NCBI GenBank assembly: GCA_904063045.1 | Contig: CAJFCJ010000024.1 | Location: forward strand, 124,001-188,000 | DNA length: 64,000 nucleotides | Direction: 5' to 3' | DNA from: Dimorphilus gyrociliatus | Lineage: Eukaryota > Annelida > Polychaeta > Dinophilidae | Shown here: positions 19,769-30,717 of the stretch, piece by piece | How positions within the stretch are numbered: position 1 is the stretch's first letter | How the letters are laid out: the number at the start of each line of letters is the position of its first letter | Program-made: the position numbers and the translations under genes | Notes under the pieces: generated by a model | What the model saw: only the letters and a program-made list of their open reading frames with translations | Told to the model about the DNA's origin: nothing | Databases searched by the model: none

Positions 19769-21358
19769 ATGGATTGGGATGCTATGCGACTAGAATTGAA
19801 ACAAAGCGGTTTAGCTAATCATCTTATCGAAGAGAAAATTAATCAAATCAAATCAATTATGGGCATTAATGAGGTTAATATATTCATTTATATTAAAATT
19901 TCAAAGTATATTTTTATTTTTCGTAAAGCCAAAACTTCTTTCCCGCCCATCTAATCATTCTCGACCTCCTTCCCTCTCTCCTACTCAACAACAGTCAAAG
20001 AAAACTATTAAAATCAAGGTAATATTGGTAATTATAAATTAGATGTTATTAGTAAAACTCCAATATTTTAGTCGACCAAATCTCAACATTTAAAGAAGGT
20101 TGCTCTTATGGAAAAGAAGAAAATTTCAGATCCGGGAAAAAGTTTTAAAAAGAAGGTTAATCCGCTTATAAAATATCATTCAAAAAACAAATCTAGTAGT
20201 GTAAATAAGGGAAGTAAAATTCCCAAGAAAGTTGATGATAATCCGAAACAAAAGATTAATTCTTCCGATTCAAAAAGAATTAACAGTACAGAATTAAAAG
20301 GAAGGAAGACGCCCGTTCAAAAGAATCCTAGCTTAAGGGAAATGAAAGAAGAATTAGAAATACGTAATTTTTCAAGGAGTTTAATTAATTCGTTTAACTA
20401 ACTAATACATACATAAAATATGCTCAGATCTAGGAAATATTGAAGGTAAATCTCCCGAGTGGGTCAGAGAAACTTGGACCTTTGTTTTTATGAACGACGA
20501 TGAAGATGAACCTATTAGGCGACCTTTAAAGAATATATCAAACGAAAGAAGTGTTAAAGTTGAAAATACAGAATATCGTGAACCAACGCCGTTTGCTGAT
20601 TCAAAAGCTGATAATAATTTAAAGATATCAGCTGAAATTCGCAGACGAATGGTTGAAAATAAAAAACAGCCTTTGAAAGGACCAACCACCTTGTCTGTTT
20701 TACATAGACCTAAAAAAATTGGATATGAGATTATCTTCGAAGAAACAGAAGATCAGTTGAGAAGAGAGAGAGCTATACCGAGATACGGCCAGGCAATCAT
20801 ATGCAAAATAAACGATTGTGTATCGTATAAGCCAACCGAACAGAAATTAATGTATAGGTCTCAAAGAGCTATAGAATACGGATTTATAACGGTTAGAACG
20901 ATAGACACGTTAGATCCAAAGATACCTAAATCTTTTCTAAAGTGGAAAAAGAAGCATTGTAGAACCTCTGAATTCGGAAAATCGCCAATTTGTCGGAGTT
21001 TACTCTCAAGGAATGAAGTTCATTATTATATTTAATAGACGCTTTCGATTAGAAAAACTATAAACTTCATTCCTTTAGATCTAAAAATCCATCAAAGAGA
21101 AGTAGAACATTATCGAATCCAAGGAATACTCTTGAATGTGCCGAAACAGGAAGCTTAAACGATCTTAAAGTGAAAAATGATCTTCATCATCAAAAAGTTT
21201 TAAAAAATTCAGAAAAAGATTCAACATCAAAAAAAAGAAAGGCTAAAGATAAACAAGCAGGGTCTAAGAAGCCAGCTAAAGAGGATAAAAGAGGATCGAG
21301 AAGATCCATTAGATTATCAAGTAAACCAAGAATAAATTATTCAGAAATGGATATTTAA
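19769..21358 (+). CDS. Lysine-rich, probably nuclear protein with HMGN-like C-terminal motif
   Basis: Exons 19769-19873, 19929-20018, 20072-20363 and 20434-about 20950 are phase-consistent; a last exon starts at 21079 and ends at stop 21358, but the donor joining it is unresolved (a weak phase-2 GTGG site near 20940 would work). It opens with MDWDAMRLELKQSG and a short helix, then a basic disordered stretch, then a more ordered block with SPEWVRETWTFVF and RYGQAIICKINDCVSYKP. The tail is Lys/Ser rich and ends RRSIRLSSKPRINYSEMDI; RRSIRLSSKP (21299-21328) resembles the HMGN nucleosome-binding core RRSARLSA. I do not recognise the family. A chromatin role is inference only. Confidence 0.6.
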
Positions 21359-21445
21359 CGTTTTTAATTATTTATATTTAATTTTAATTTGGGTATAAAT
21401 TCAAATTTATCTTAAAGACGTTTTATCTATATGGTTTACAACGAT

Positions 21446-22590
21446 TTACCTATCACAATAGTGAATTCTTTCAGCTTCGTCTTGTAATTTGTGTAATTCT
21501 TCTTGTATTTTGTCAGCTAAACCTTTCCAAATTTGTTGCTATATTCAAAGGTAGAGAAAGAGAAATTATATATATATATATGTATATGTAGAGTTTATAT
21601 TAAAATTTTGTCATAAATTCTTACCGGTTGCTTTGACGTTTCTCTAAGCTGTCTTAATAAACCACTTAAATAAATAGGCTTTCCGACGACTAAAGTAACT
21701 TTCTGTAATGATTAGTAAAATCTGATTGTTGAAATAACTTATAAAGTATGTTTAACCTTTCCAACACGAGGAAAATATGGTTCCTTATTAGGCAGTATAT
21801 CGTCCATACCACAGTGCCAGATTGGTAGGATTATTGGTAATGTTTTGGCGTCTTGAATTAAACGCCCAACTCCTAAGATGAGAAGTGAATGTTCGATTTA
21901 TTAACTATATGTTTCAAGGAAAAAACGTATTTGAATTATAAACTAACCCCATTTGATGCGTTTCTTTTCGTGCGTCTCATTAACACCACCTTCAACAAAC
22001 AAATGGATCCAACTACCTTCATTTAGTCTCTGCAAAATATATTGCATACTAGGTTGAAAAACTCCATTCCCTCTGATAACGGGTAAAACTCTTCCCAGAG
22101 CAAAAAAATAGGAAAACAATTTATTTGTATAGCATATTTCTGAAGCTCCTAAAGCCCATCTCATCTTGTCATTTGTAAATGTGAGAATATTAAGTGGCAT
22201 ATTACCTTTAGACAATTAAAAGTAAGAATACAAGTAATTAGTTTATATTAGTAATATATATATTAAGTTAATTACCAAATAGTACTGGATCGTCTAAACA
22301 TGAGTGATGATTGCTTACAGTAATTAAACCAACTTTTTCGTCTCGGTTTTTAACAAGATCCATTAATTGATCCATATCAACACAATTTGTTCTATTTAAA
22401 ATATCTATAAGATAAAAATTAGAGCACTTTAGTGACATTAGCTTGTACAATGACCAATTATTAATTATTACGAACTGCACCAAAATTTCGAAATTGCGCC
22501 TACAAGAGATATGCAAATCTTGCTAGAGATTTTCCATGTTCTTGGATTTCTTTGAGCAACGTCGAAAGGCCAAGGAGGACTAGGCTTCAT
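21446..22590 (-). CDS. TAZ: Tafazzin, cardiolipin transacylase
   Basis: Six exons: 22590-22476, 22404-22276, 22205-21948, 21872-21757, 21702-21625 and 21538-21446, phases consistent, 262 residues (same as the common human isoform). Acyltransferase motif HX4D is HHSCLDD in [14 protein letters not shown]. The FPEG block reads [20 protein letters not shown] and YFPRVGK match the family. Known role: transacylation that remodels cardiolipin at the outer face of the inner mitochondrial membrane and intermembrane space. The acceptor just upstream of ATG 22590 implies a 5' UTR intron or extra exon not located. The exon 1 donor (A|GTTCGT) is the weakest boundary. Divergent from a mitochondrial CoA-transferase. 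Confidence 0.92.
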
Positions 22591-22947
22591 CTTAGAATCT
22601 GGAAATATAAATATTAAAAGACTCTATTGTGAGCGATAATGCAAAAATAGCTGAATATATACGTTTAGTGACTTAAATAAACCTCAGTCAAATAATATTT
22701 CGAGAACGCTGTGACTTTATGATATGGTGAAGGTAATGAGGCCTACATGGCTTTGTTTAACAAGATAACATGAAAAATATTCTTTTATCAGTTTAGATAC
22801 AGCAGTCGGCCATGAATTTAGCGCCATCTGCAGGCAACCGCAACGCCCTTGAGTAATGTGGTTACGTGCTCTGCACATAATTTCTAACATAAAAACCTGA
22901 TTTGAACCAACGATCCCTGTTGCTCACAACCTATCCATCTTCTCTAC
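22591..22947. promoter_or_regulatory. Divergent region tafazzin / CoA-transferase with CTCF-like site
   Basis: 357 bases between divergent start codons, with a locally GC-richer patch. TAGCGCCATCTGCAGGCA at 22820-22837 resembles a CTCF core; function is inference. Confidence 0.45.
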
Positions 22948-24544
22948 ATGGCTTCGAGAACTTTAAGTCAATTTTTAGGAAAATTAAGACATGTCAGGAA
23001 AAATGACTTGTTGTATAATCAACAGAGATCATTCTATTTATATTCCCCCGAGCCGTTTCACCCTATTCCAGGAAAAGAACCAAAATGGATGTCAGCTGAA
23101 GAAGCAGTCTCAACCGTAACTTCAGGACACAAGATTTTTATTCATGGATGTGCTGCAACACCTGTCGATTTAGTAAATGCCCTGGCAAAACACGGAAAAG
23201 ACTCGAAAATCAAAGACGTGGAGGTTATTCATATTCACACTGAAGGACCTGGTAATATTCATATCTTTTTATAACTAATCTTTTACTATTGTTCAAGAAC
23301 TGATATAGTTAGAAAATGATTAAAATTTCGTAACAACTTCTTACGATAATTTATTTTCCCTTAGCAACGTATACAAAACCAGAATACGAGGGAATATTTC
23401 GTTCGAATTCACTTTTTATTGGGGGTAACTGTAGAGAAGCTGTGAATAGTGGAAGAGCAGATTTTACACCGATCTTTCTCTCTGAGATTCCGCATTTATT
23501 CCGTAGAAAAATAATAAATTTGGACGTGGCCATAATTCAAGTATCTCCTCCAGATAAGCATGGTTTCTGCAGTTTAGGACCGTCTGTTGATTGTACAAGA
23601 GCAGCCATACAGAATGCAAAGCATATTATTGCCCAAGTAAATCCAAAAATGCCTAGAACTTTTGGAGATGGTATCCTGCATATGTCCCATTGTGACGCAA
23701 TGGTTGAAAGTGAAGCTGATTTACCTGAATTACCCAATCATAAACCTTCTGCAGTCGAAGAGAAAATTGGATCATTGATTGCTGACAATCTTGTAGCTGA
23801 TGGAGCAACTTTACAAATGGGGATTGGATCTATCCCAGATGCTGTTTTAGCTAAACTTAAAGATCATCGGGATTTAGGAGTACATTCTGAAATGTTTTCA
23901 GATGGGGTTGTTGACCTTGTGGAGTGCGGAGCAATCACTAACGCTAAGAAGACAGTCCAAACAGGAAAGATTGTAGGAGGTTTCGTACTAGGAACAAGGA
24001 GATTATACGATTTTCTAGATGACAACCCTTTTGTTGTCATGTGTGACATATCAGTAAAGATTTTTCAATAGCCTATTCATATTTGTCTTAACTAGCTTAT
24101 TCGTTTCAGTTTGTCAACTATTCACCAGTTATTGCCCAGAATCCCAAGGTGACTGCTATAAATAGCTGCATAGAGGTCGATCTGACAGGTCAAGTTGTCA
24201 GTGATTCAATTGGAACAAGAATGTACTCGGGAGTTGGTGGCCAAGTTGATTTCATAAGAGGAGCCGCTATTGGTCACGATGGTCTTGGAAAGCCAATTTT
24301 GGCAATGCCAAGCGAAACTGCAAGGGGTGAATCTAAAATAGTACCATTCCTTAAAGAGGGTGGTGGAGTAGTTACAACCAGAGCGCATGTTCACTATATA
24401 GTTACTGAATATGGTATTGCTCACCTATTCGGTAAAAATTTGAGACAACGCGCCTACGAGTTGATTAGGATTGCTCATCCTGATCATAGGCAAGCTCTTG
24501 AAGAAGCTGCCTTTGAAAGATTGAGATGCATGCCCAGCCCCTAA
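22948..24544 (+). CDS. Mitochondrial acetate/4-hydroxybutyrate-type CoA-transferase (acetyl-CoA hydrolase family)
   Basis: Three exons, 22948-23251, 23365-24053 and 24110-24544, phases 1 and 0, giving 475 residues. The N-terminus is rich in Arg, Lys and Ser without acids (SRTLSQFLGKLRHVRKN), consistent with a mitochondrial presequence. The family core includes FIHGCAATP, DVAIIQVSPPDKHG, LQMGIGSIPDAV, HSEMFSDGVVDL (the Glu is the likely catalytic residue, by family knowledge) and YSGVGGQVDFIRGA. Relatives transfer CoA between acetate and succinate, propionate or 4-hydroxybutyrate; in anaerobiosis-tolerant invertebrates such enzymes support acetate production. The exact substrate pair cannot be read from sequence. 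Confidence 0.85.
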
Positions 24545-25653
24545 GTTTTCTTCTCTTATCCAAACTATTATTTCTCAATTGAAAATGCTCTGTATAAGTG
24601 TTACTAAAATACGGTTACATTAGTTGCACTATAGAAACTAAGCTTTATCGTCTACTCGCCCAAATGCCCTTTCTCCTCCCCCCCTCTCTCTCTCTCTCAT
24701 ATTTTTCCATAGAATCTAACTACAACAAATCTGAACATTTCAGTGTAATATACACGAGAAAAACAAACTTGATAAAAAAAAAACTCTTCCAAATTTACTT
24801 TCTCCTTTAAAAAAAAAACAAAAACTGCTAAAAGAGATTTATTTAAAAAAAAAATAGTAAAAAGAGAAAACACTAAAAATTTGTGAAGAAACAAATATGT
24901 AAAACACGCTTGATTTTTGGAGATATTATATCTTTGTTTTCTATCAAAAAGAAAAAAATCTATAAAGAAAAATCTTTTTAAAAAATATTTGTTTTAAGGA
25001 TTTGAAGTCCTTAGACAAAAAGATAAAAGTCAATCTTTTCCTAGAAAATTTCCTTTTAAGAAACGAGCAGATGTTGGCTTTCTTTTTCTCTAACCATTTA
25101 ATATATATACATATATATTTACATATATATATCTATATATATACATATTTAATAAAATACAAAAAGAATGCCTTTACCTAAATCATACAAAGTAAACATT
25201 GTATTTTAGTAACACTTCTAATCGTTGGAATCTCGGAAAAAATGTGTTTCTGTCTCTATTGTAATTCACGAATAACTACTTGCCATAATGCCATCTTGTC
25301 TATTAAAAACGTAAATTTATTGATTTCTTTTAGTCATTGGCCGCAACTTCACCTGCAAAGAAGGATCAACGTCCTCTCATGCCCGGGTCGCTCTCCTTCA
25401 AGGGCGGTCAATGACCTAGTATATTATGTTGCGTTTGAATATTCATTAGTCTTAGGCGTCAATATTACTGTCTAAAATGAACTTAGCTTATGAGAAATGC
25501 GAAAGACAACATAGTGAATTTTGTACAGAAATGAGAATTTGCGATCAAAATAATTCTTTATTCAAAAACAAAGTTTTTTCGATTATACTAACTATTAACA
25601 TGAATCTTAGTAACAAGTTTCACTCGTGTACTACAAAAGGCAAAATTTTAACA
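24545..25653. other. 3' intergenic region with repeats and a GC-rich structured island
   Basis: 1.1 kb between convergent genes. It holds a short (TC)n run at 24684-24698, many A/T runs, an alternating TATATA/CATATA tract at about 25100-25150, and one GC-rich island at 25333-25415 annotated separately. No conventional gene seen. Confidence 0.5.
25333..25415 (+). ncRNA. Candidate structured RNA or GC-rich hairpin island (strand uncertain)
   Basis: An 83-base GC-rich block in AT-rich surroundings. Its ends form a 12-bp stem (25333-25344 with 25404-25415) with one G-U pair, and an inner GAAGGA/TCCTTC pairing (from about 25361 and about 25394) is also possible. It follows a good-looking acceptor (TTTCTTTTAG) and is open in one frame to a stop, so a small terminal exon is an alternative. 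No known RNA family recognised. Confidence 0.3.
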
Positions 25654-28136
25654 CTAATTACTGGAAATGCTTTCCTTTGCTTTTTTCTTCTTTTTCTTCT
25701 CCTTTTTCGAGATTACTTCGTCTTCATCTTCAGAAGGATACGATATTTTGCTTTTGCCAATAGAAGACAGCTTCAAAATTTCTTCATCTGTATTAGTAAA
25801 AAGTTATAGCTGAGTTGAAAGCTTAAAAATAAATTGCATATCAAATTAAATATCAAATGTTACCAACCCGGTTTATTAGCAGCCTTTCCATTTATTGGGG
25901 TTGATGACACAAAATCTCTTTTATTTTTGGGACTATCTGTCAAATAGTTAAGCAATGCTATGCAAATAGTGAAATGATATACAGTTTATAAAACTTACTG
26001 CTTTCCTTTTCGTTGACCACATTTCTCATCTTCAAATCTTTGGGAACTTCTTTCTTGGTCTTTTTGGGCTAGAGAACGAATGTAATACATATATTTATGC
26101 CTAAACTTTAAAATTAACAACCTGCGGTTTATCTGCGGTAGTTTTAGTTCTCTCAGTGAGTTTCTTACGGACATCTACTAAATAACTTATAGGGGGTGCT
26201 AAAATTATTTAAAAATATGTAATTTTTCAAGCCAAAAAAATTAATAATAACAACTCACTTATAGTAAATCCGGGATCTTTCTTATTTTTCACTAAAACAT
26301 TTGGAGCTTCCTGAAAACATACTAGTTTTACATATTACATTCATACACTAAGTCTAGTTGTTCCCTACCGTGGGCTTTAGAGGTATGACATCGAACTGCC
26401 AATTACTTCCTGGTAATTTTTTCTAATAATAATAAATTGATTAGAAAAGTTTATAGAAAATTCTAAGTTTTTTTTACCGTTGTATGCTTTTTCTCATCAA
26501 TAACGTCTCTGCCAGGAAGATGTAAAGTTTGACCATTGAGAACGCGAACATCAAACTAGAAGTTGAAAATTTGAAAGTTTTATTTGATATCGAGTCTTTA
26601 AAACTACAACTCTTACTCCTTTGGGAAGACTTATACATAGCAAAGTTTTTCCTGAGCTGGCTGTTGGCTTCATAACTTCAGAAAAGTGAACATCTTCCGC
26701 AACAGCCATAGGTTTATCCTCTTCATAGCTAAAATATATTATACACATCATAATTAATTTAATACTACATGAAGTATAATAACTTACAAGTGCATTGTTT
26801 GTTTTTGTAGAGCAATCATTTTCTTTTTGGAAATATCTGGTGTACCCGATCCCGTTGATTTCGGTTTTACTTTAGGTGAATTGAAGTTACTATCTTTCAA
26901 TTTCTTCGGACTGGCTTTCTTTTCTGTAAACATTATTTTCTTATAAATAAATCAATCTTTCGTACAATTTTACCTTTAGTCTCTTTTTTAGCTGGCATAC
27001 TTTTCTCTTTCATTTCTTTCGTTTCAAGAAAAGATACATGTTTTTCCTCCTCGGAAGAATCAGGGGAATCGGATACTTCGTCTGGTGTTGTCAATTTAGA
27101 CTTATTGACCGATTTCTCATCGGATTCTGAATCTGAAGATGTTTCCTCCTCTTTTTTTGACTTTATGGGTGACACCTTCTTTTTGGGACTTGTCGAAGAC
27201 GATTTCGAAATATTCTCGAGTTTTGTAACAACCTTGGAAACCTTCTTTGAGCTAGCACCTCTATCGTCACCACTGCTATCGCTACCACTGGCTGAAGATG
27301 AATGTTGAACTTTACTCTTTTGAACGATTTCTAAATCAGAGTCAGACGATTCCTGCTTTCGTCCTTTACTGAAAGATGACTTAAAAATTTTCGAATTTCT
27401 GGATGGAGTTTCTTGCTCTCTATTCGGTTTTTCATTTTCGTCGCTGCTAGAATCAGAGTCATTGAACGATTTTCGAGGCTTTCCTGTTATAATAACTTGT
27501 TTATGAGCTTTCTTCATCTTCAATCTCTCGTCTTCTTTGCTATCACTATCATCATCACTGGACTCCGCAAATGACTTAGAAGATTTCGGTTTCTGAGGTG
27601 ATTTAGTCTTAAATTTCTTTAAATTATCATCACTGCTATCCGAACTCGAACTAGACGACTTCTTTTTCTTCTTAGATTTGTCAGGGAAGAGTTGCTTCGA
27701 GGACTTAATAGCCTCAGGAAATTCTTCATCTGAACTCGAATCCGACGAGTTTTTAAATAAGGATGCTTGCTTCTTTGATCTTTTCTTATTCATAGACACC
27801 GTAAAAATTGCGGGCTTTTTCATTTTTGGCTTTTCGTCTTCTGAAGAGGATGAGCTTGAAGATTTTCGCTTCCTCTTTTGACTCGATTGAGTTAAGATTT
27901 CATTTCTCTCGTCAGAATCGGACGAACTATCTCGGAATTTTTTACCTAAAAAATTCGTAACGTGCGTATCTAGAACATTTAAGAAAGTTTTTTACTTACT
28001 TCTTCTTTTTTCAAAAGAAGTGACTGCTTTCATAGTTTCCTGAAATAAATAAATTTTAAAACTATTTCTTGAATTTGGACTTAAACACCTTAAGCGAGTC
28101 ATCTTTCGAATGTTTCTTAGTCTTTGATTTCCCCAT
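25654..28136 (-). CDS. RNA polymerase I RPA34-like subunit (POLR1G/CAST family) with Ser/Asp-rich N-terminus
   Basis: Twelve exons on the minus strand, all phase-consistent: 28136-28089, 28039-28000, 27945-26974, 26923-26788, 26728-26617, 26555-26478, 26422-26369, 26310-26259, 26198-26122, 26068-25999, 25936-25868 and 25787-25654, giving 613 residues. Roughly the first 370 residues are Ser/Asp/Glu clusters alternating with Lys-rich stretches (SSSSSSDSSDD and similar), like Nopp140/NOLC1. Then comes a small ordered module with LLCISLPKG, VLNGQTLHLPGRDVI and LPGSNWQFDVIPL, matching the RPA34 dimerisation region, and finally a Lys-rich tail (KKEKKKKKKAK). Known role of RPA34: partner of RPA49 on polymerase I in the nucleolus. 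The RPA34 call rests on motif spacing from memory. Confidence 0.68.
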
Positions 28137-28847
28137 AACTTTGAAATGGAACAGTTAAGGTATTATCGCTCAGCAAAATAAACTCTGATGAAGACAGGAA
28201 GGGATATGTAAAGTTGTTCTTTGGATAGAAAAGATTAGCAATTTATTAATATTAATATTATTTGTTTATTTATTTACATACCTCTGAGTACTTTCTACTT
28301 AAATTCCCACGTGCTCGTTTTAGAGAAATTCGACCATCTTAGGTCACGTGACATAAAAGATTCCTCGGGCGCGAATTATTTAAAATTAATCGCGCCCCCT
28401 GGCTTATATTTGGAGAAAATCCATCACGTTACGTATAATTGTTAAACTGTCACTCATAAATGTCACTAATTGCAAACAACTCGTCTTGATAGGCAAACAA
28501 GTAAGGGATAAGGTAAATAGTTCACTTAAGGTAATCAGCGAATTCGAATAAATGAGCAAAAGAATTTTTATTATAAAAAAAAGTGTGTAAAATAAATATC
28601 TTATCATAAATGAATTGAAAACGTAGAATTATTCACTGAATAATATGAAAATTGATAACCTAAAATAGAAAACTATAACAAAAACAAGACTTTTACCTAA
28701 CAAAAGAATTTCTTCTAAAGTATACGAAAATAAACAAATAGCATATTTTTCAAATTAGGGTTTTTAAGACATTGTCTGGACTAAAAAATCTCAGCCTTGA
28801 AAATAATAACTCAGAAAGAACTCATAATAGAACTAGAAAGAATTTTG
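28137..28847. other. Intergenic region between RPA34-like and mucin-like genes
   Basis: 711 bases holding the promoter of the RPA34-like gene and the 3' UTR of the mucin-like gene. It contains a strong CTCF-like core GCGCCCCCTGGC at 28392-28403 next to a GGTCACGTGAC palindrome-like E-box at about 28342. Confidence 0.5.
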
Positions 28848-30392
28848 TTATACCATAAACACTGATTTATGATTGCTGTAGGGTGGAGGTGAAGAACGAT
28901 TTGAATCGTTGTCGCCATTTTCTTGAGTAAATGCAATATTTACAGTACCACCTTGTGTTTCAGATTCTGAAGTACTTATGTATGGAACTGCAAAACCGTC
29001 AGGATTTGTTCGTTTCCCTATGAAGCTCGTTCTAATGGGTATTTCGCTAAGAAGAACAACTGGTTCCGTACTTTCTCGAAATTGACAGAAAAGTTTTGCG
29101 AGTAAAACGATAACAACCATAATGAAAACAACGCCAATAACAATCGCTGCTATCCATGCCTTATTACTTGAGTCAGAGTCGTCATTAGAGTTAAAGTTGG
29201 CAGATCTATTATACAAATCTGTTACCGTTAAATTATTTTTTAACTCATTAGCTGAAGTTGTTAAAAATAATACTTTTGACGAATGACGCAGATGAACTGT
29301 AGATTTCTGACTATTTGTTGATGCGATCAAGGATGATTCACTTGCTGGCATAATTATTTTTTGTAACGTAGACAATTGGCTCGTTGCAGATGTAGATTCA
29401 GGTTTTTCAGATGTTTGCTGTTCGGTAGTAGTAGAGGATAACACATCGTTTTGAGTTGTTAACAGAGCTTTTAAAGGTGATAGCGGGGTCGTTCCAAATT
29501 CTTTGGCAGAAGTAGTTTCATCATATTGCGTTGTTATCAACGCTTTTAATGTTGATGGCGTTCTTGTTTCAAATTCTTTAATAGATGTAGAATCGCTTCT
29601 TTGCGTGGTTATTTTTGAAGTTGATAAATGTTTCGTTTCAAATTTTCCGGAGGTAGATTCGATTTTTTCAGGTGTATACTGTTCTGTTGAGGTAGAGAAT
29701 GATTCATTTTCTTGAGTAGCTGTTGTCAGCAATTTGGAAGTGTCTAACCGACTCGTTCCGAAAGCTTCGGTTGTTGTTGAGTCAATTTTTTTAGCTGTAT
29801 GTGTTTCTGTATTAACCAAGGATTGCAATGAAGCTGTAGTTGGTGAACTTTGATTACTAGACACATTTATATCGCCACTTTGGGAACTTTTTGTACCATT
29901 ACTCGTTAAACTTGCGTTTTTGCTGAAGCTTGATGTAAAAACTGATGTAGAATTTGTTAAAAAGTCATTTCCTGTAGTGATGTTATCCTTTGTTCCACCT
30001 AGAGTAGTTCTTGCTTGAGTCATTTCAGGTGTTCGACTGAATAATTCTTGACTTCTGTTAGGAATCGCTGATAACGATCGGTCAGTTGAACTCTTTAATA
30101 TTAATTTAGATGAGGTTGTTGTGAAAGTTTTCACTTCATTGATAGTTAATTGGGTTTTTCCAACTGCTTGACTTTGACTAAAATCTCCTTTGGTTTCACC
30201 ATAAGATGCCATAGATGCGGTAGTGGCAGGTTTTGAGGTATTCACAATTGTTCCATTTTGAGAAGATAGCAGGAGCGTAGTAGAATTTGTTTTATTGGAC
30301 AAAGGTGTATAGGTTGTCTGCAGCGTAGTCTGAGAAAAAATTAGCCGAAGACAGACAATTATATGAAACAATAGCACTCGAAAGGCTTTCAT
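28848..30392 (-). CDS. Mucin-like Ser/Thr-rich type I membrane protein
   Basis: Intronless, 514 residues. Signal peptide (VLLFHIIVCLRLIFS), then a Ser/Thr-rich ectodomain of about 390 residues, likely heavily O-glycosylated, with NxS/T sites and imperfect repeats of about 25 residues built on KEFxTxxLSxLKxLxTTQ. A single transmembrane helix lies at about 412-434 (AAIVIGVVFIMVVIVLLAKL). The 76-residue cytoplasmic tail has a PPPY motif (502-505) that could bind WW domains, and ends VFMV, a possible class II PDZ ligand. No conserved domain recognised; ectodomain composition makes homology searches unreliable. Divergent from the USP gene. Confidence 0.75.
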   Translation of the reverse strand: MKAFRVLLFHIIVCLRLIFSQTTLQTTYTPLSNKTNSTTLLLSSQNGTIVNTSKPATTASMASYGETKGDFSQSQAVGKTQLTINEVKTFTTTSSKLILKSSTDRSLSAIPNRSQELFSRTPEMTQARTTLGGTKDNITTGNDFLTNSTSVFTSSFSKNASLTSNGTKSSQSGDINVSSNQSSPTTASLQSLVNTETHTAKKIDSTTTEAFGTSRLDTSKLLTTATQENESFSTSTEQYTPEKIESTSGKFETKHLSTSKITTQRSDSTSIKEFETRTPSTLKALITTQYDETTSAKEFGTTPLSPLKALLTTQNDVLSSTTTEQQTSEKPESTSATSQLSTLQKIIMPASESSLIASTNSQKSTVHLRHSSKVLFLTTSANELKNNLTVTDLYNRSANFNSNDDSDSSNKAWIAAIVIGVVFIMVVIVLLAKLFCQFRESTEPVVLLSEIPIRTSFIGKRTNPDGFAVPYISTSESETQGGTVNIAFTQENGDNDSNRSSPPPYSNHKSVFMV

Positions 30393-30717
30393 TTTCCACT
30401 AACAGATAATCCAAAAATAGAATCACAAAAAAATAATCATCAAACAATTAATTGTTAGCCACAGAAGATCATATTATAACTGAAGTTTTTAAGCGTCTGC
30501 GCCAATTTCCGTTATTATTTTCGTATAAAGTGTTTGTTTTTCTTTTTTACACAATCAACAAACACATTATTAATATTATGTAATTTATATCATATATTAG
30601 TGATTTTCTTTATTATATACATTCATACGAATATCGATTAGAAAATAGAGGAAGTATTGCGAAAATTGCACTTTTCTCCAGCCAATCAGAAGAATTATTA
30701 CAACGGCATTTTACAAG
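30393..30717. promoter_or_regulatory. Divergent region mucin-like gene / USP
   Basis: 325 bases between divergent ATGs, AT rich. No specific element recognised. Confidence 0.45.

Noticed and set aside
25242-25475. 77-codon plus ORF across the GC-rich island
   Set aside because: Its frame crosses the acceptor-like site and the stem without homology; the island itself is reported separately.
29503-29715. Plus-strand ORF inside the mucin-like gene
   Set aside because: Antisense shadow of the Ser/Thr-rich repeats.
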